A stretch of 64,000 bases of DNA. It comes from Laguncularia racemosa (lineage: Eukaryota > Streptophyta > Magnoliopsida > Myrtales > Combretaceae). A model generated the notes under the pieces. It had not been told where the DNA came from, made no database searches, and worked only from the letters and a program-made list of their open reading frames with translations. Positions 23,601 through 36,200 of the stretch are shown one piece after another; position 1 is the stretch's first letter, and the number at the start of each line of letters is the position of its first letter. Where the stretch lies: NCBI GenBank assembly GCA_037954665.1, contig JBBMOL010000071.1:3653441-3717440 (forward strand), given 5' to 3'. Made by a program: the position numbers and the translations under genes.

Positions 23601-25090
23601 AAATATGAACATAATTATAATTCTTTAGGAGTAAAATAGAAAAGTAATAACTAATATTTTGTTTGGCTATACTTAAAATGACATAGTATTAAATTAGGAA
23701 AAGTTTAAAAATATTGAAATACCCTTATCCCAATTAATGACTTGACTATTGAGCTAGGATCTTATGGGTATATAATATATGGAAATATGCTAAAAAAAAA
23801 AAATCAAGAGATGATATTCTTCTAGTCATTGAAAGAATTGTAATTTCTCATTTTATAGCAATAATCATTCTGTTGTATAGCTATTTTGCTAGCTAAATAT
23901 ATATATATAAAAAAAGATAAATATGAAAGGAATAGCTATTCCATTGCTGTAAATCAACTAAACATATCGATTTATATTTATTTCATCAAACAAAAATATT
24001 TGGATTGTAACATTTTTTTGCCGAACAAAGAAAATCTAATGGTATTTCAGGTAAAAATTTCTAATGAAAAAAGAGTTAGGTGTTAAATGGTAACATTTTG
24101 CTTTGTTTTGGACTTTAAGAATAGAAATGCATATCCCAATTAAAAAAGATTGCTGACCTCAGATAGCCAGTGCACACTATAAGAAGAATGAACAAGATGC
24201 AGGGATCTGCTTGGAAACAGTCGACCATAAAAGGATCCCGGCATTGCAGCTAGATAACACTTAACCATTCCTTCACCCTTCTCCTTCTTCAGCTTTTCAT
24301 GGAACGTAGGCAGTGAATTGAAGATGGAATTGAAGTCATTCCCGTAAAGATCATTTAAGAACACCATGAGCTCCGGCGGTGGACGACCCGTTTTCCGACA
24401 TGAATGAACAATTGCATCAATGACATTAAAAGTTGGAGAAAACGTATTGGCTCCCGAAGCGCAACCTAAGTCCGCTGCCATGAAATGCTCAGATATTGAA
24501 TTTTTAAGGAGATGTTGCACCATGTCTTGCAAGATAGGCTTTACTTTTGACAACACCTTTTTCTGAAGAAAAAACATAAAATTAATGTTAGACAAGACAA
24601 AGGATTGTTATCTCCTCGCTAGTCGCTACATGAATGTGCAAATTCAGAAAACTAGTAAATCGATCCATTATCAATTGTGAAAATACGAAATAGATCCTGA
24701 TAACGGGTGTATTAAGACACTTGTTATGTACGTATAGAAGAAACTTTCTGAAATTTTCCATATTTAAACATACTTCAGACAATTAAAAAGGGGAAATTCA
24801 TCAATTTGTCGAATTTGCATATGAAAAACGTAGGATTCGTGTACATGAAATCGAAACATCTATTCTTGTCTTTTATCTTTTCTTCATAGACATGTTATAG
24901 TTTATATATATATAGATAAAAGACAAGAATCAATGAGAAGAATGCGTAGTACCTGGATGTTTGAGTTATGGGCATAGCTATGTTCTCCGTAACCCAAATT
25001 CATGTGAAGGGTTCTCTCCACATCCATGCCATGGTGGCTTGGATCAACGGAGTTTGGTTGCATGATTGATGCTTTATGAGCTATCTTCAT
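20627..25090 (-). CDS. SABATH-family methyltransferase, four exons, minus strand
   Basis: This is a second S-adenosylmethionine-dependent small-molecule methyltransferase. Exons, in transcription order, are 25090-24953, 24562-24158, 22405-22145 and 20998-20627, all with GT-AG borders and continuous phase. The first in-frame ATG at 25090 gives 391 residues; starting at ATG 25027 (MDVERTLHMN), the usual SABATH N terminus, gives 370, which I prefer. Family marks: GEHSYAHNSNIQ in exon 1, motif I ADLGCASG, LNDLYGNDFN and SSYSVHWLSE in exon 2, KVFEAYAKQFERDF in exon 3, and SFNLPLYTPFSGEV and a C-terminal EKTKYVNLVVSLTKR in exon 4. An acidic DDDDEDEN stretch in exon 4 is unusual. No stop or frameshift is seen, so this copy looks intact. 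It is clearly paralogous to the plus-strand gene at 14975-18681 with the same intron positions. Substrate is unknown. Confidence 0.9.
21029..21055. repeat. (AAT)n microsatellite in intron 3 of the minus-strand methyltransferase
   Basis: About eight AAT units with one AAC interruption lie close to the exon 4 acceptor of the minus-strand gene. Confidence 0.85.
22838..23245. mobile_element. possible MITE-like element in intron 2 of the minus-strand methyltransferase
   Basis: The ends look like imperfect inverted repeats: the left end reads acaaaatacacaaataaact and ...atgtgtgcaaataaaact, while the reverse complement of the right end reads gtaaaatatttaaataagcc and ...attgtgcaacccctgaa. Internal phrases such as gtttggggacttaaattg are typical of short non-autonomous plant elements. 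Coding capacity is absent. Borders and class are uncertain. Confidence 0.4.
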
Positions 25091-25865
25091 GTGATTATTG
25101 TCTACACTTTTTCGGATGATTCATGAAATTATCTTTCCTAACTCAGATTTATGTTTATGTAGCGGAACTGTCAAATTTTTAGATCCACCATGAATGCTGA
25201 AATGGGCGTTGACTTTAGACATTCCTTTTTTTTTTTTTTTTTTAATCTGTAGTGTGTCTTTGTTCATGACGTACATTTATTTATTTTAATTTTAGCAGCG
25301 TGCTTCAGCAGTGGGTGAGGACACATATATTTGCTTTTCGATTTCTCAACCAATTCCCCATCACTCACGGACGAATACTTAAATATATGATAAAAGTTGA
25401 AATATTTATTTATATGATAAAGTGCATTTTAAGTTTTTAATGGTTGGTTGGCTATTTTTTATTTAAGTTTTAGTTTTTATTTTTTTTATTTAAATTCTCA
25501 ACATTCTTTAATCTTCATAAATTAGTATTTTTATTAATACCGAACTTTTCTATTCACATTTGACACGTGATAATATTTGATTCATCCAAATAATTAATTT
25601 AAATAAAAATAATAAATATATATATATAAATTACATAAAATAATAAAAAATTGGATAAACAAAACTTAGAAAAGAAAAAGAGAGAAAAAGGATAGAAAAT
25701 AAAAAAAAGGAAACGCGTCAATTCTTTTGAAATAAATTCAATTAGATTAATTTGAATAAATTGGACCTATCTTCAAAGATCTACATCACAAATCTTACTT
25801 CAATTTCTTCGAAAATAGAATTAGTTTCATTATTGTAACACAAAGCAAGAAGCTTCTTTTATTTA
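25091..25865. other. upstream region of the minus-strand methyltransferase
   Basis: No gene seen. TTGACT at about 25210-25215 (a W-box-type core) lies about 120 bp before the first possible start codon. The rest is AT-rich with a poly-T run at 25227-25243. Confidence 0.5.
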
Positions 25866-28674
25866 AATAACAATTCGTATTATAAAACATAATTTTTTAA
25901 ATAAAAAATAAAAGGAAATAATAACATTACGATCTAAGAGAAGATTTTAGAGAGAGAGAGAGAGAGTTTGGATTAGGTTATGTTTTGGTAAAGATGGCCA
26001 ATTGCTCTTTTCTCTCTCTTTTTAATAGATTTAATATTTTAATATTTTCATTATTTAAGTTATTTATATGTGTTTAATTGTTTTTTTAAGTTAATTATTT
26101 TAATGAAACAAGCATTGTCACGTACCAAATGTGAATGAAAAAATTATCAGTGATGACAAAATCATACTTTTATAATTGAGAACTAAAATAAAAAAATAAT
26201 TAATATTTTTTATTTTATTATTTTTTATTTATTCCACATAATGACCTCCAAACCCAAAAAATATGCTTTAAATTAATTTTAAATAACAGATCCCTATTGG
26301 GTCTTGGGTTGGCTAGAAGGGGAGTTGGATTTTTTTTTTCCCATTGCTGAGTCCTGCCCATAAGGAGAGCAGCTGCAAATAATAAATGCATTTCCCAGTT
26401 TGCAATTAATAATATTATGGGGGTGGTGTCTAGGTGTAACCCTTTCTTTTCCTTCCCGTTCAAACTTTGATCACGTTCAGATTTACTGTTCCTTTATTAA
26501 CTTTGATCAGGTTCAAATTTTTTATACAATTAATAACGTCTTTTATTTTATTTTATTTGATCAGAGTACCATTTATAACATTAAAAAAAATTGCAGTTAA
26601 TAACTTGGATCATCCTCAAATTTTCTATACCATTTATTACAAGACCAACAGAGCTATTGATATTATACTAGCTTATTACCAATAATATTTTAAGTATTAA
26701 AGAAGTTTATTGTCCCGTCAAGAAAAAGTTTTATTAAAAAAAAATTATGAGTATAAAGATTTTGTCATGATGATTACGTAAATAAAATGTGTATATCATG
26801 TTATATATGACTTTAGAGAAGTAACGTGAAACGTATATAAAAGATAATTAAGAGATAAAGAGATAGAAAGAAAGAGCAGATAATCTCAATGAGCTTATGC
26901 GTATGCATAATAGGTGAAGGGGCTTAATAGCATGAATTCCACTATTCTTGAAGAGATGCACAATGGTTTTTGCTCTTAATTCTATTTAATTTTTTTGGGT
27001 AATAAATGGATGGTACAACTGGTGATTTCTTTATATATAAAATAAGAAGAGAGTTTGAGTGTTTATAGAATTTGGCTATTAACATCATTTGTCTTTCGAT
27101 GAATGGGATAAATTTTCCTTTTAGTGGACCCTTAAATGAGCTCTTTTTTTATTCCACACCCATGAAAGGCCTTTTCTTAAGTATATTAGCCTTCTTGAGA
27201 AAGGTTGAGAGTGAACAGATCGGTCTGATAATTCTTACTCTAAGTCTACAATGTCAATTCTCTTAATAATCCCAATATCTATAAACTTGACAACTTAGAC
27301 CCTATGAATTTAGACTAAAGAGTCGAACACAAATTAATACTAGGCTTAAAGCTCAAGAATCAAATTTAAACCTCTAAAAAAATTGAGGAAATAAATCCTT
27401 TGTTGAGACTCGAGAGTTTGAGACATTTTAATGGTAGTATATATATTTAATAATAGGTTTGTGTATTCCAACTTTAATAGATTCTGAAAAAACCATTAAA
27501 GCAAATTTCTTTTTTTATCAATAAAAATACTTCTGAAAATTAGATTTACTCAAATCTAATTTTTTAAATAGTAAAATTCACCATATCTATAACTTATTTT
27601 AGAGATATTAATGATCTACCTTAACACCTATTTTTTTTTTTTCCCTTACCTTTCCTTTTTTTTTTTTTTTGAAAGCAATCATAATTTAGTATTCATATGT
27701 ACAAAAGCATCTTTAAGAGCCACAATCAAATATCATAAGTTTTCTAATATAGGATTACAAACTTTCATCATCGTTCTTCTATACGTGCAGATGTTATTGG
27801 TTACCATCATCATTCACATCTATAGGACTATAACTGTGTTAGATATTTTTATTGTGTATAACGTATTGTGTCTTCTTTCGTTTGTAATTTTTCTTTTTAT
27901 TGTAGGTGGTATAATTATCATTATATTGTGTTTTTTCCTTTTCATTATCTTTTTTTTTTTTCAAATTTAGTTGTTCACGATTGCTTATATTCTTTCACAT
28001 ACTAGTTATTTATAAACACTATAAATGATGAGTACTTTTTAATTTATATAATCGAATATATCATATAGATAGCAATTATATTTTATATAAGTTAATCTAT
28101 ATAGTAAACTATTATCTAATTAATAGTTCGATTTGGTTAATTTTTATTTTTCTAGTCTTGATTGCAATAGCCAAGGGCTCTTTTTCTGCCATTAATATCG
28201 TAAAGAAAAGGTCAAGAAATAAGATGGATGATGAATTTATCACTGATTGTATTCTGATTTATGTGGAAAGAGATGTTGAAAAAATTGATACGATTCCACC
28301 ATAAATGAATTTTACAATAGAAAAGAGTGATGAGTTGGACTTTGATGATTTTCTTTTTTAAATTTGGCATTTTAAGATTGTATTATTTTCTTATAATTTT
28401 GACTATATTAGTTTTGGCCTGTACTACCTTTTAATCCTGCATTGATCCATTATTATGGCGACGGACGTCATTGGGCAGCTGGACACAAATACCGTGCGAT
28501 GAGTTTAAAATAAAGGCTCGATGGCTCCAGTGTGGAGGAATTACGGAAGCAACGCTGGGGGTTGTGAGGAGATTTTATAAACATATATACTCGGTGCCAC
28601 ATGGGTGTATCGTTTCACTATTTCCGAGAAATCATTTGATAAAGTTATTCCAAAAAAAATTCATCCATATTAAT

Positions 28675-28905
28675 ACGTAACATATTTAGATAATTAGTAG
28701 ATAAATATTAATAATATGTAAATATGTGATAATTATAGTGAGTAATTTTTTTTTAAATTATTAATTATCTTTTCAAGTGTTAAAATTCTATTGATATTTG
28801 TATGTTATTGATCTATCCACATTGCATGCTAATACTAATATGTAATATATTTAGATAATTAGTGAATAAATATTAATGATATTTAAATATTGGTAAATAT
28901 CAATT
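28675..28905. repeat. local direct repeat, period about 164 bp
   Basis: The string atttagataattagt with its flanks (taatacgtaacat... and taatatgtaatat...) occurs at about 28675 and 28839, each followed by similar gataaatattaat sequence. This is a small tandem duplication upstream of the first RTM2-like gene. Confidence 0.65.
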
Positions 28906-29152
28906 ATACTTAGATGTTGAAAGGCAACCAAAAAAGAAAAAAGAAAAAGAGAAGAAGAAGAAAAGAATAGCGACTTCAATCGGCAAAAGCAAAACCAAAC
29001 CTTCAAATTAATCTGAACAAAATGCAAACATGCATATATTAGTACCTTAGGCATTCGAAATATCACCACCTCCATTACAAACTACAAGTGCTATTTCATC
29101 GGATACTAGAAAAACCGAGGAAAAGAATTGGAAGTAAGACGTGAAGCGAGAA

Positions 29153-30836
29153 ATGGCGTCATGGCTATCCAGAATAACCCCTGGTTCCCAGCCACAAGCT
29201 CGTCCAGCTGATGAGGAATTAGATCCCAAATCAGAATGGAAGGATGATCCAGCCGCACATGTTCTAAGCATTTACCTACCAGGTTTCGTCGCAGAACCTT
29301 TTAATCCGAGTGAATAGCAATTGATGAATGTTACGCTTATCACCTTTCATCAACCCGTCTTCACGGTGGTTGTTTTGACAATTCTTGTATTTCCTACATC
29401 CGTCCTAAAAAAGCATCCCATTTTTCAAAATGAATAAGTGAATCGAATTCTTGTTTAAGATCATGACTTTTGGCTGAATTTATGTATAGATAAATGATCC
29501 TCTAGAGAAATAAATGTGTAGGTGTAGAATTGATATGTTAGAATCTTCAAAACTTTATTCCTTATGTGATGACTTGGGAAATTCCTACTAGTAATTGCAT
29601 AATTTTTTCGGTAAATAAGTAAAATGAAATACATAAGATTAATTTCACTGTTTTCATTGGATTCCTTGTAAATTTGCCATTTTCTCATTTTAACTGTCTG
29701 ATTTTGCAGGCTTTGAAAAAGATCGAATAAAGGTAAAACTCGACAAAGTGACCAAAACCGTAAACGTCAGTGCAGAGCGTCCTCGTAGAAGTAATAAGAT
29801 AGTTCGTGTAAACAAAGACTACCGAATTCCTGGAAATAGCGATCCCGAGAAAATGAGGGGCAAATTGGAGAATCAAACTCTAACAATCACAATCCCCAAG
29901 GAAATTGCTTCTCCGGTGGATTCTAAACCGCGCAATGAGAAAAGTCCTACAACGCCAATAGCTCCATCTCCACCGCTCGCGAAGCAAAAATTGGAGGAGA
30001 AACTAGATAGGATTCCGTCTCTACTTCCAGACCCATGGCGTGAAATGGGAGAAGGCAGAGATTTCCCAGACCCAAGTGTCCTAAAGGGAAAAAACAAAGC
30101 CAAGTTCCTAGAGGATGAAGATGAAACTGAAACTGAAACTCCTCCACCCTCAAGTACTCAAAGGCCGCACAGTGAGAAAATTCCTACTGTGGCAGCAGCT
30201 CTACCACCATCCCCTGAGAAGCAACAATTAGAGGAGAAACCAGCTGTGTTTTCGTTTCTACTTCCGGATCCATGGCGTGAAATGGCAGAAGGCAGGGATT
30301 TCCCAGACCCGAGCGTCCTAAAGAAAAGAGCTAAAGCCGTGTTCATAAAGGATGAGGATGAAAACAAACCTCAAACTTCTCCAGGAATATTCACTTCCTT
30401 GGCAGATACCAAAATGTCGACGGAAAACAAAAGATCTGACAAGCCGGACAATGAAGTAATTGCCAAAAAGTGGAAAGAATCTGCCCGGGCGAAAATTTGG
30501 GATGTAAATGAAAGAAAAGAATCAATTCCGGGGAAAAAAATTTCCTGGAAAGGTAAGGGGGCTGAGGAAAGAAAAGAATACCACTCAGAGCAAGAAATGA
30601 AGATGAGTAATGATATTCCTGGAAGTGAAGAACCAGAAATGAAGGTGAAGGAAGAAACAAGAGAAGAGGAAATTGATACTTATGCTGCTGCTAGGAAAGC
30701 GATGTTGGACTTGACATTGAGGATTAGGGAAGACAGGCAATTGGCCATCAACGTGGGTGTAGCAGCATTGATGGTTGTGGCACTTGGAACCTATATTTCA
30801 TATACAGTTGGACTGTCTAGAGAAGATGATAATTAA
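29153..30836 (+). CDS. RTM2-like HSP20-domain membrane protein, copy 1
   Basis: Two exons, 29153-29282 and 29710-30836, join in phase through a GT-AG intron (CTACCAG|gtttcg ... tttgcag|GCTTTG) to give 418 residues. An alpha-crystallin/HSP20 domain covers about residues 27-108: WKDDPAAHVLSIYLPGF, RIKVKLDKVTKTVNV, the IPGNSDPEKMRGKL region and LTITIPKE. A long proline- and charge-rich middle follows, with LPDPWREM.EGRDFPDPSVLK at about residues 149-169 and again at 228-248. One hydrophobic segment near the C terminus (about 388-412, VGVAALMVVALGTYISYTVG) would anchor it in a membrane. This layout matches Arabidopsis RTM2, an HSP20-like sieve-element membrane protein that restricts long-distance movement of potyviruses, and its uncharacterised relatives. 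That function is known for RTM2 itself; here it is only inferred. The gene looks intact. Confidence 0.88.
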
Positions 30837-32842
30837 TAGATTCATGTTGGAGTCCTCTCCATACGACAACAAACTGATTGATTCTCTCTGTACATGACAC
30901 AAAATAACAATTCGTATAAAAAAACACGATATTTCTTTTGAAACAAAGGGAAATAATAAATAAATATGTAAATACAGATAGACGATCTAAGAGAAGATGT
31001 TAGAGAGAGAGTTTGGATTAGGTTATGTTTTGGCAAAGATGACGAACTCCCCTTTTCTCTTTTTTCATTTTTTATACTTTTAATATTTTCTATTTTTTAT
31101 TATTTAAGTCTGTTTAATTTTTTTAATTTAAATTGATTATTTTGACAAATCAAGTATTGCTACGTGTTAAATGTGGATGGAAAAGTTAATAGTGTTAGCA
31201 AAAGTTATACTTATTTATTTATTTAGGATAAAATTGTATAAATCATTCTTAAAAAATATTATAAATGTGAAGATACCTCTCATTTTTAAAATTAAATATT
31301 CACACCCTTAAAATAAACGTGACCCCTTTTTACAATTACATCACAACTTATATGTCTATTCCGTTGATATGAAGAATATTATAAAATAAATAATTTAGAA
31401 TATCATCTAAATACTAACATGATATATATGAAATTAAATTGTTTAATTTCAATAATTCTATCCAAATAATATATGATGCTTGACCCAACTAATTCAACAA
31501 GTAGAGGATGATAAAGAAGAAATTGCTCTTTAAAGTTTTGATTGATAAAAACAATTTCAATTTGTAGGAATAATACAATAGAAGAAATTCTGCCCACTAG
31601 AGGAACAAAACCAATGTCTGTACAAAGGTCTTTGTCAACAAGTTGTCTAATAAAACAAGAAATTTTCTTATGTTTTTATTGATAATGCATTAAGAAAAAT
31701 GGGTTCTATTAATAAATTTATCTAATTAATAAACTAAAAAATACTTTTAATCTTTATAAAATAGGTTAAATAGTTCATTAAAAAAAATAAATCTTAAAGG
31801 TAGCATATTAAACACTGAATTTTTTATTTTTTAAATTCTTAATAAGTATTTTAAAAACGCATCCTAATATTTTCTCTAAATAAATTATTTGAATAACACA
31901 ATTGAAATTAAACATTTTAATTATATGTATGCTATGTCAACATTTTGATGACATGGTGAATTATTTGTTACATAATTTTACAAAGTGCGTATTGCACTAT
32001 ATGTGGCCTTAGAAAAGTGACGTGGAATAACATGTAGGAGATAATTAAGAGATACATAGGTAAAGAGGAAGAGTAGACAATTTCAAAGAGCTCAAACATG
32101 TGTAATATGTAGTGGGGGTTAATAGCATGAATCCCACTGTTCTTGAAGAGCTACGATGCGGTTTTAGCTCTGAATGCTATTTGATTTTTGTGGTAGTAAA
32201 CTAATACTATAATAACATTTCTCTTTATTTCTTTGTGTATAAAATAAGGAGAGACTTTGAATATTTATAGAACCCGGTTGTCAATATCATTTGTTGGTCA
32301 ATTTAATGGATGGGATAAATTTCCCTTTCACTAGACCCATAAATGAACTTATCTTGACTCCAAGCCCATGGAAGGCCTTTTCTTAAGGTCTTGAGTTTTC
32401 TTGAGAAAGGTTAAGAGTGAATGGATTAGTCCCTTACTCTAAGTCCACAATGTCGAAATTTCCTTAACAATCCCAATGTCCATAAACTTGACTTTTTAAA
32501 CTTTCTAAATTTAGACCAAAGAGTCAAACATAAGTCAATAATGAGCTTAAAGCTCAAGAATCAAATTCAATCCACTAAAAAATTCAAGGAAATAGATCTT
32601 TTTGTTGTGACTTGAGAATTTGAAATATTTTAATGGTAGTATATATATTTAATAATAGGTTAGTGTATTCCATCTTTAATAGATTCTAAAAAAAAAAAAG
32701 TAAACTTCCTTATCTTATTAATAAAAAAAGGAAAACCTTTCACAATTAGATTTTGTCAAGTCAGTTTTTAAATGTTTGGTTTTTTTATTTTTTATAACGT
32801 ATTCGATGTGGTAACTGATTTAAATAACTTGTTCATATAGGT
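30837..32842. other. noncoding part of duplication unit 2 upstream of the copia element
   Basis: No gene seen. From about 30901 the sequence repeats the noncoding start of unit 1. The block at about 32025-32680 clearly matches 26815-27480, with scattered substitutions and small indels, indicating an old duplication. Confidence 0.7.
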
Positions 32843-33204
32843 TGTTAATAGATATAGTTTTAAAAACATATGTTACATACAACAGAAATATATATTTAAT
32901 ATAGTAAAATATAGTAGAATACAGTAAAAAATAATTTTTACTTATGTCATGTATTTCACAACACATGACTACTAGAATAGGAATAAATAGAAAGATAGTT
33001 AACAAAAATAACAATACTTTCATTTTCTAGCATTCCATTATGAAGCTTAAATAAAGTTTTTTCATTTCGCAAATTCTACTTCAACGAGTTCCTATTCTAT
33101 TGTTGAATATCTGCTGTTCTATTTCTTGAATAAGTCAAGAACGGAACTTTACAAATTGTATTCGATAGTAATTACAAAAGAATTACAAGTCAAATTCCTG
33201 AACA
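32843..33204 (+). repeat. 5' LTR of copia element 1
   Basis: The 362-bp repeat starts TGTTAATAGATATAG and ends CCTGAACA. It matches 37473-37832 along its whole length with many substitutions. An aataaat-like signal and TATA-like ggaataaatag string lie in the middle. Confidence 0.9.
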
Positions 33205-33269
33205 AGGTATTAGAGCACATCGGACTCTTGATAAAGATCTTACGAAAAATCCATGTCGTTACCGATTGA

Positions 33270-36200
33270 AACTAAATCAAGATGACTACGAATTTCTCGA
33301 ATCAACAAATGGAATTTTCTTACAATGATTTGCTTTACCTTTTAGGATCAGATAATCTAGGATCAGTTATTGTGAGTATAATTTTTAATGGCACAAACTT
33401 TTTAGGATGAAGTTGGTCAATAAAACTTGCTTTAGGTGCCAAATCAAAACTCGGATTTATCGATATAACATGAATAAAACTTGTAGAAGACTTAATTGAT
33501 TTGTAAAGATGGATTTGTTATGACTATATGATAAGGTGTTGGATCCTAAACTCAATGGTAAAAGAATTATTTGAAGGATTCATGCACATGCATTTCGCTA
33601 AAGAACTTTGAGATGATATCAGCGAAAGGTTCGGACTGAATCATAGTGTATTGCAACGGATTAAAGAAACTTTGGGATGAATTAAGCAATGTAAATCTAA
33701 TTCTAGAATGCGTGTATGAAGCCTTAAACAGATGTTCCTACAATGTGGTATCTAAGATTGCTAATATAGAGAACAGAAACTATTTGCCACAATTTCTTAT
33801 GAGATTGAATGAAGCATATAAAAATATAAGAAGTCATATCTTATCATTAGAACCTTTACTATTTGTGAGTAAAGCATATTATCTAATTTTTCGAGAAGAA
33901 AAACAGAAGCAAAGATTTGGGAGTTTGATCCAAAGTGATGAAGTATCAGCATGTCTTGCTAAATCACAACAAAAACATGGGCAAGGAGATAGAAAAGGTA
34001 AGGAGATTAAACCTAGATTAAAACTAGTATCTTCATATTGTAAAAAATTCAAACATACAGTAGAATCTTGTTTTGAAATCATTAAGTATCCAAAATGGTA
34101 TAAAGGAGCTAAAGGAAAAAAAAGGAGGAGGATCAAGATTTGCAAAAAATATAAAGCAAGATTTAGACAATCCTCTAGAATTTCTTATAGAACCAAACAT
34201 AGGAAAACAAGAAACAAGAGAGAGTGAATTAATTTAAAAAATATAGCATGAAGTATTTCGAATGATGAAAGGGAAGAACATTATAGGAACATAAAATAAC
34301 GTGGATTACCCCTTTGTAAACTTTGCAAGTCAGGCTACAAACTTCAATTTTTTTGTAGCTAACTCTGATTCACTCATGGCTTCTTTTTATCGAACTAATA
34401 ATGTGATGCATGAATGGAGTAGATATAGGAGCTTCTAACCATATGACTCCTTTTCCAAACATTTTATCCACAAAAGAATCTCTTCAAAATCCTATTCATA
34501 TAAAATTACCTAATGGTTCTATAAAGGAAGTAAGCACAATAGGAAATTTTTGACTAAACGATCAGATTGTTCTTAATAATGTTCTCCTTGTACTAGATTT
34601 CCACTGCAACTTATTATCAATTACTAAATTGATATCAAGAACTAATATTATTGTTTCTTTTTATTCAAAAAATTGTATATTTCAGGAATAGAAAACTAGA
34701 AAAATTGTTACTTGAGCTGATGTTAAATGAGGACTCTATGTCTTGAAAATAGATTCAAAGTTAAATTCTATTAGTATATCCTTGTCATATAGTGTTTCAA
34801 ACAATCAATTCTTGAACATTTTACACAGTAGACTAGGACATATTTCTGTATCAAAACTTAAACATATTCCAAATTGCTCTTCCATTGATGACATTAATTT
34901 CTATTGTGATACCTATAGAATAGCAAAATCATATTGGTTATCTTTTCCTCTTAGTAGTTATGTATCTCATAATGCTTTTGATCATATTCACATTGATGTT
35001 TGGGGAACTTATCAAACACCCTCACTTACCAAAGTGAAGTACTTTATAACAATAGTTGATAATATGAGTAGAGTTACTTGGACATTCCTGATACAAAATA
35101 AACACCAAGTCTTTCCTACTTTAACTAATTTTATAGATTATGTTAAAAATCATTTTCATCTTACTCCTAAGTTTATTCGAAGTGATAATGGAATTGAATT
35201 TCTCTCTTTTGAATAATGGAATAATTCATCAAAGAACAACAATATACACTTGTCAACAAAGTGATATAGTGGAAAGAAAACATAGACATTTAGTTGAGAC
35301 CACAAGAGCTATTAGATTACAAGTTAGTTTACCAAAATCTTTCTTGGGAGAGTGTATACTTGCTGCAACTTCATTAATAAATAAAATGCCTACACATAAA
35401 CTAAATTGGAAATCTCCATATCAACTTCTTTTCAACAAACTACCTTCATATTCTAAACTAAGAACAGAAGGATGCTTGTGTTATGCAATTGTTGTTGATA
35501 GATCTTGAGATGAGTTTGATCCTAAAGGGAAAAGATGTGTATTTCTAGGATATCCACACAATAAAAAAGGTTACAAACTTTATCATCTTACAAATAAAGT
35601 TTTATTTGTAAGTAGAGATGTTATTTTTATTAAAAATGCTTTTCCCTTTAAGGAATTCCAAATATTTTTGAATCAATATTTCCTTATGAAAATTGTTTTG
35701 AGAAGTTTGAACTTGATCTAACTTCTACTCCATCTAGACATTCTAATACAACAGATAATAATAGTGATTTATCGTTTGGCACTCCAAACTAGCTCATTGA
35801 TTTTGTACACAATGCAAAATTGGTTCCTTCATCTATATCGGGAAATTTATAGTCTATATCCACTTCTTAACTCTAATAATCTAAATCAATTTCCTAAAGA
35901 TTATGTGGCATCATTAGCAAATGTTTTATCCATTCATGATCCATGAAATTATCAAGAAGCTAAGAAGGATTATAAGTGGGTAGAAGCTATGGAAAAAGAA
36001 ATTATAGCTCTTGAAGCTAATCAAACTTGGGAGTTGATTTACCATTAGGAAAGAAGACTATTAGATCTAAATAGATATATAAAATCAAACTCAAGGTTAA
36101 TAGCTCAATAGAAAGATACAAAGTAAGATTAGTTGCAAAAAGATACAATCAAATAGAAGGAATTGATTATATACACACATTTTCTCCTGTTGCAAAATTA

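Larger units (their letters stand above)
25866..30900 (+). repeat. segmental tandem duplication, unit 1
   Basis: The unit begins near aataacaattcgtat at 25866 and the same string reopens at 30902. Matching landmarks in both units include acgatctaagagaagat (25929 and 30981), the ggattaggttatgttttgg stretch (25972 and 31012), the block at about 26815-27480 (matching about 32025-32680), gatgttgaaaggcaac (28913 and 37968), and the whole RTM2-like gene. Between genes there is no other supported coding sequence. About 26260-26700 and 27600-28900 have no clear counterpart in unit 2. Confidence 0.85.

Noticed and set aside
27611..27970. Open frame of about 119 codons rich in Phe and Ile
   Set aside because: It comes from T-rich DNA; no start context, no homologous open frame in duplication unit 2, and no family resemblance.
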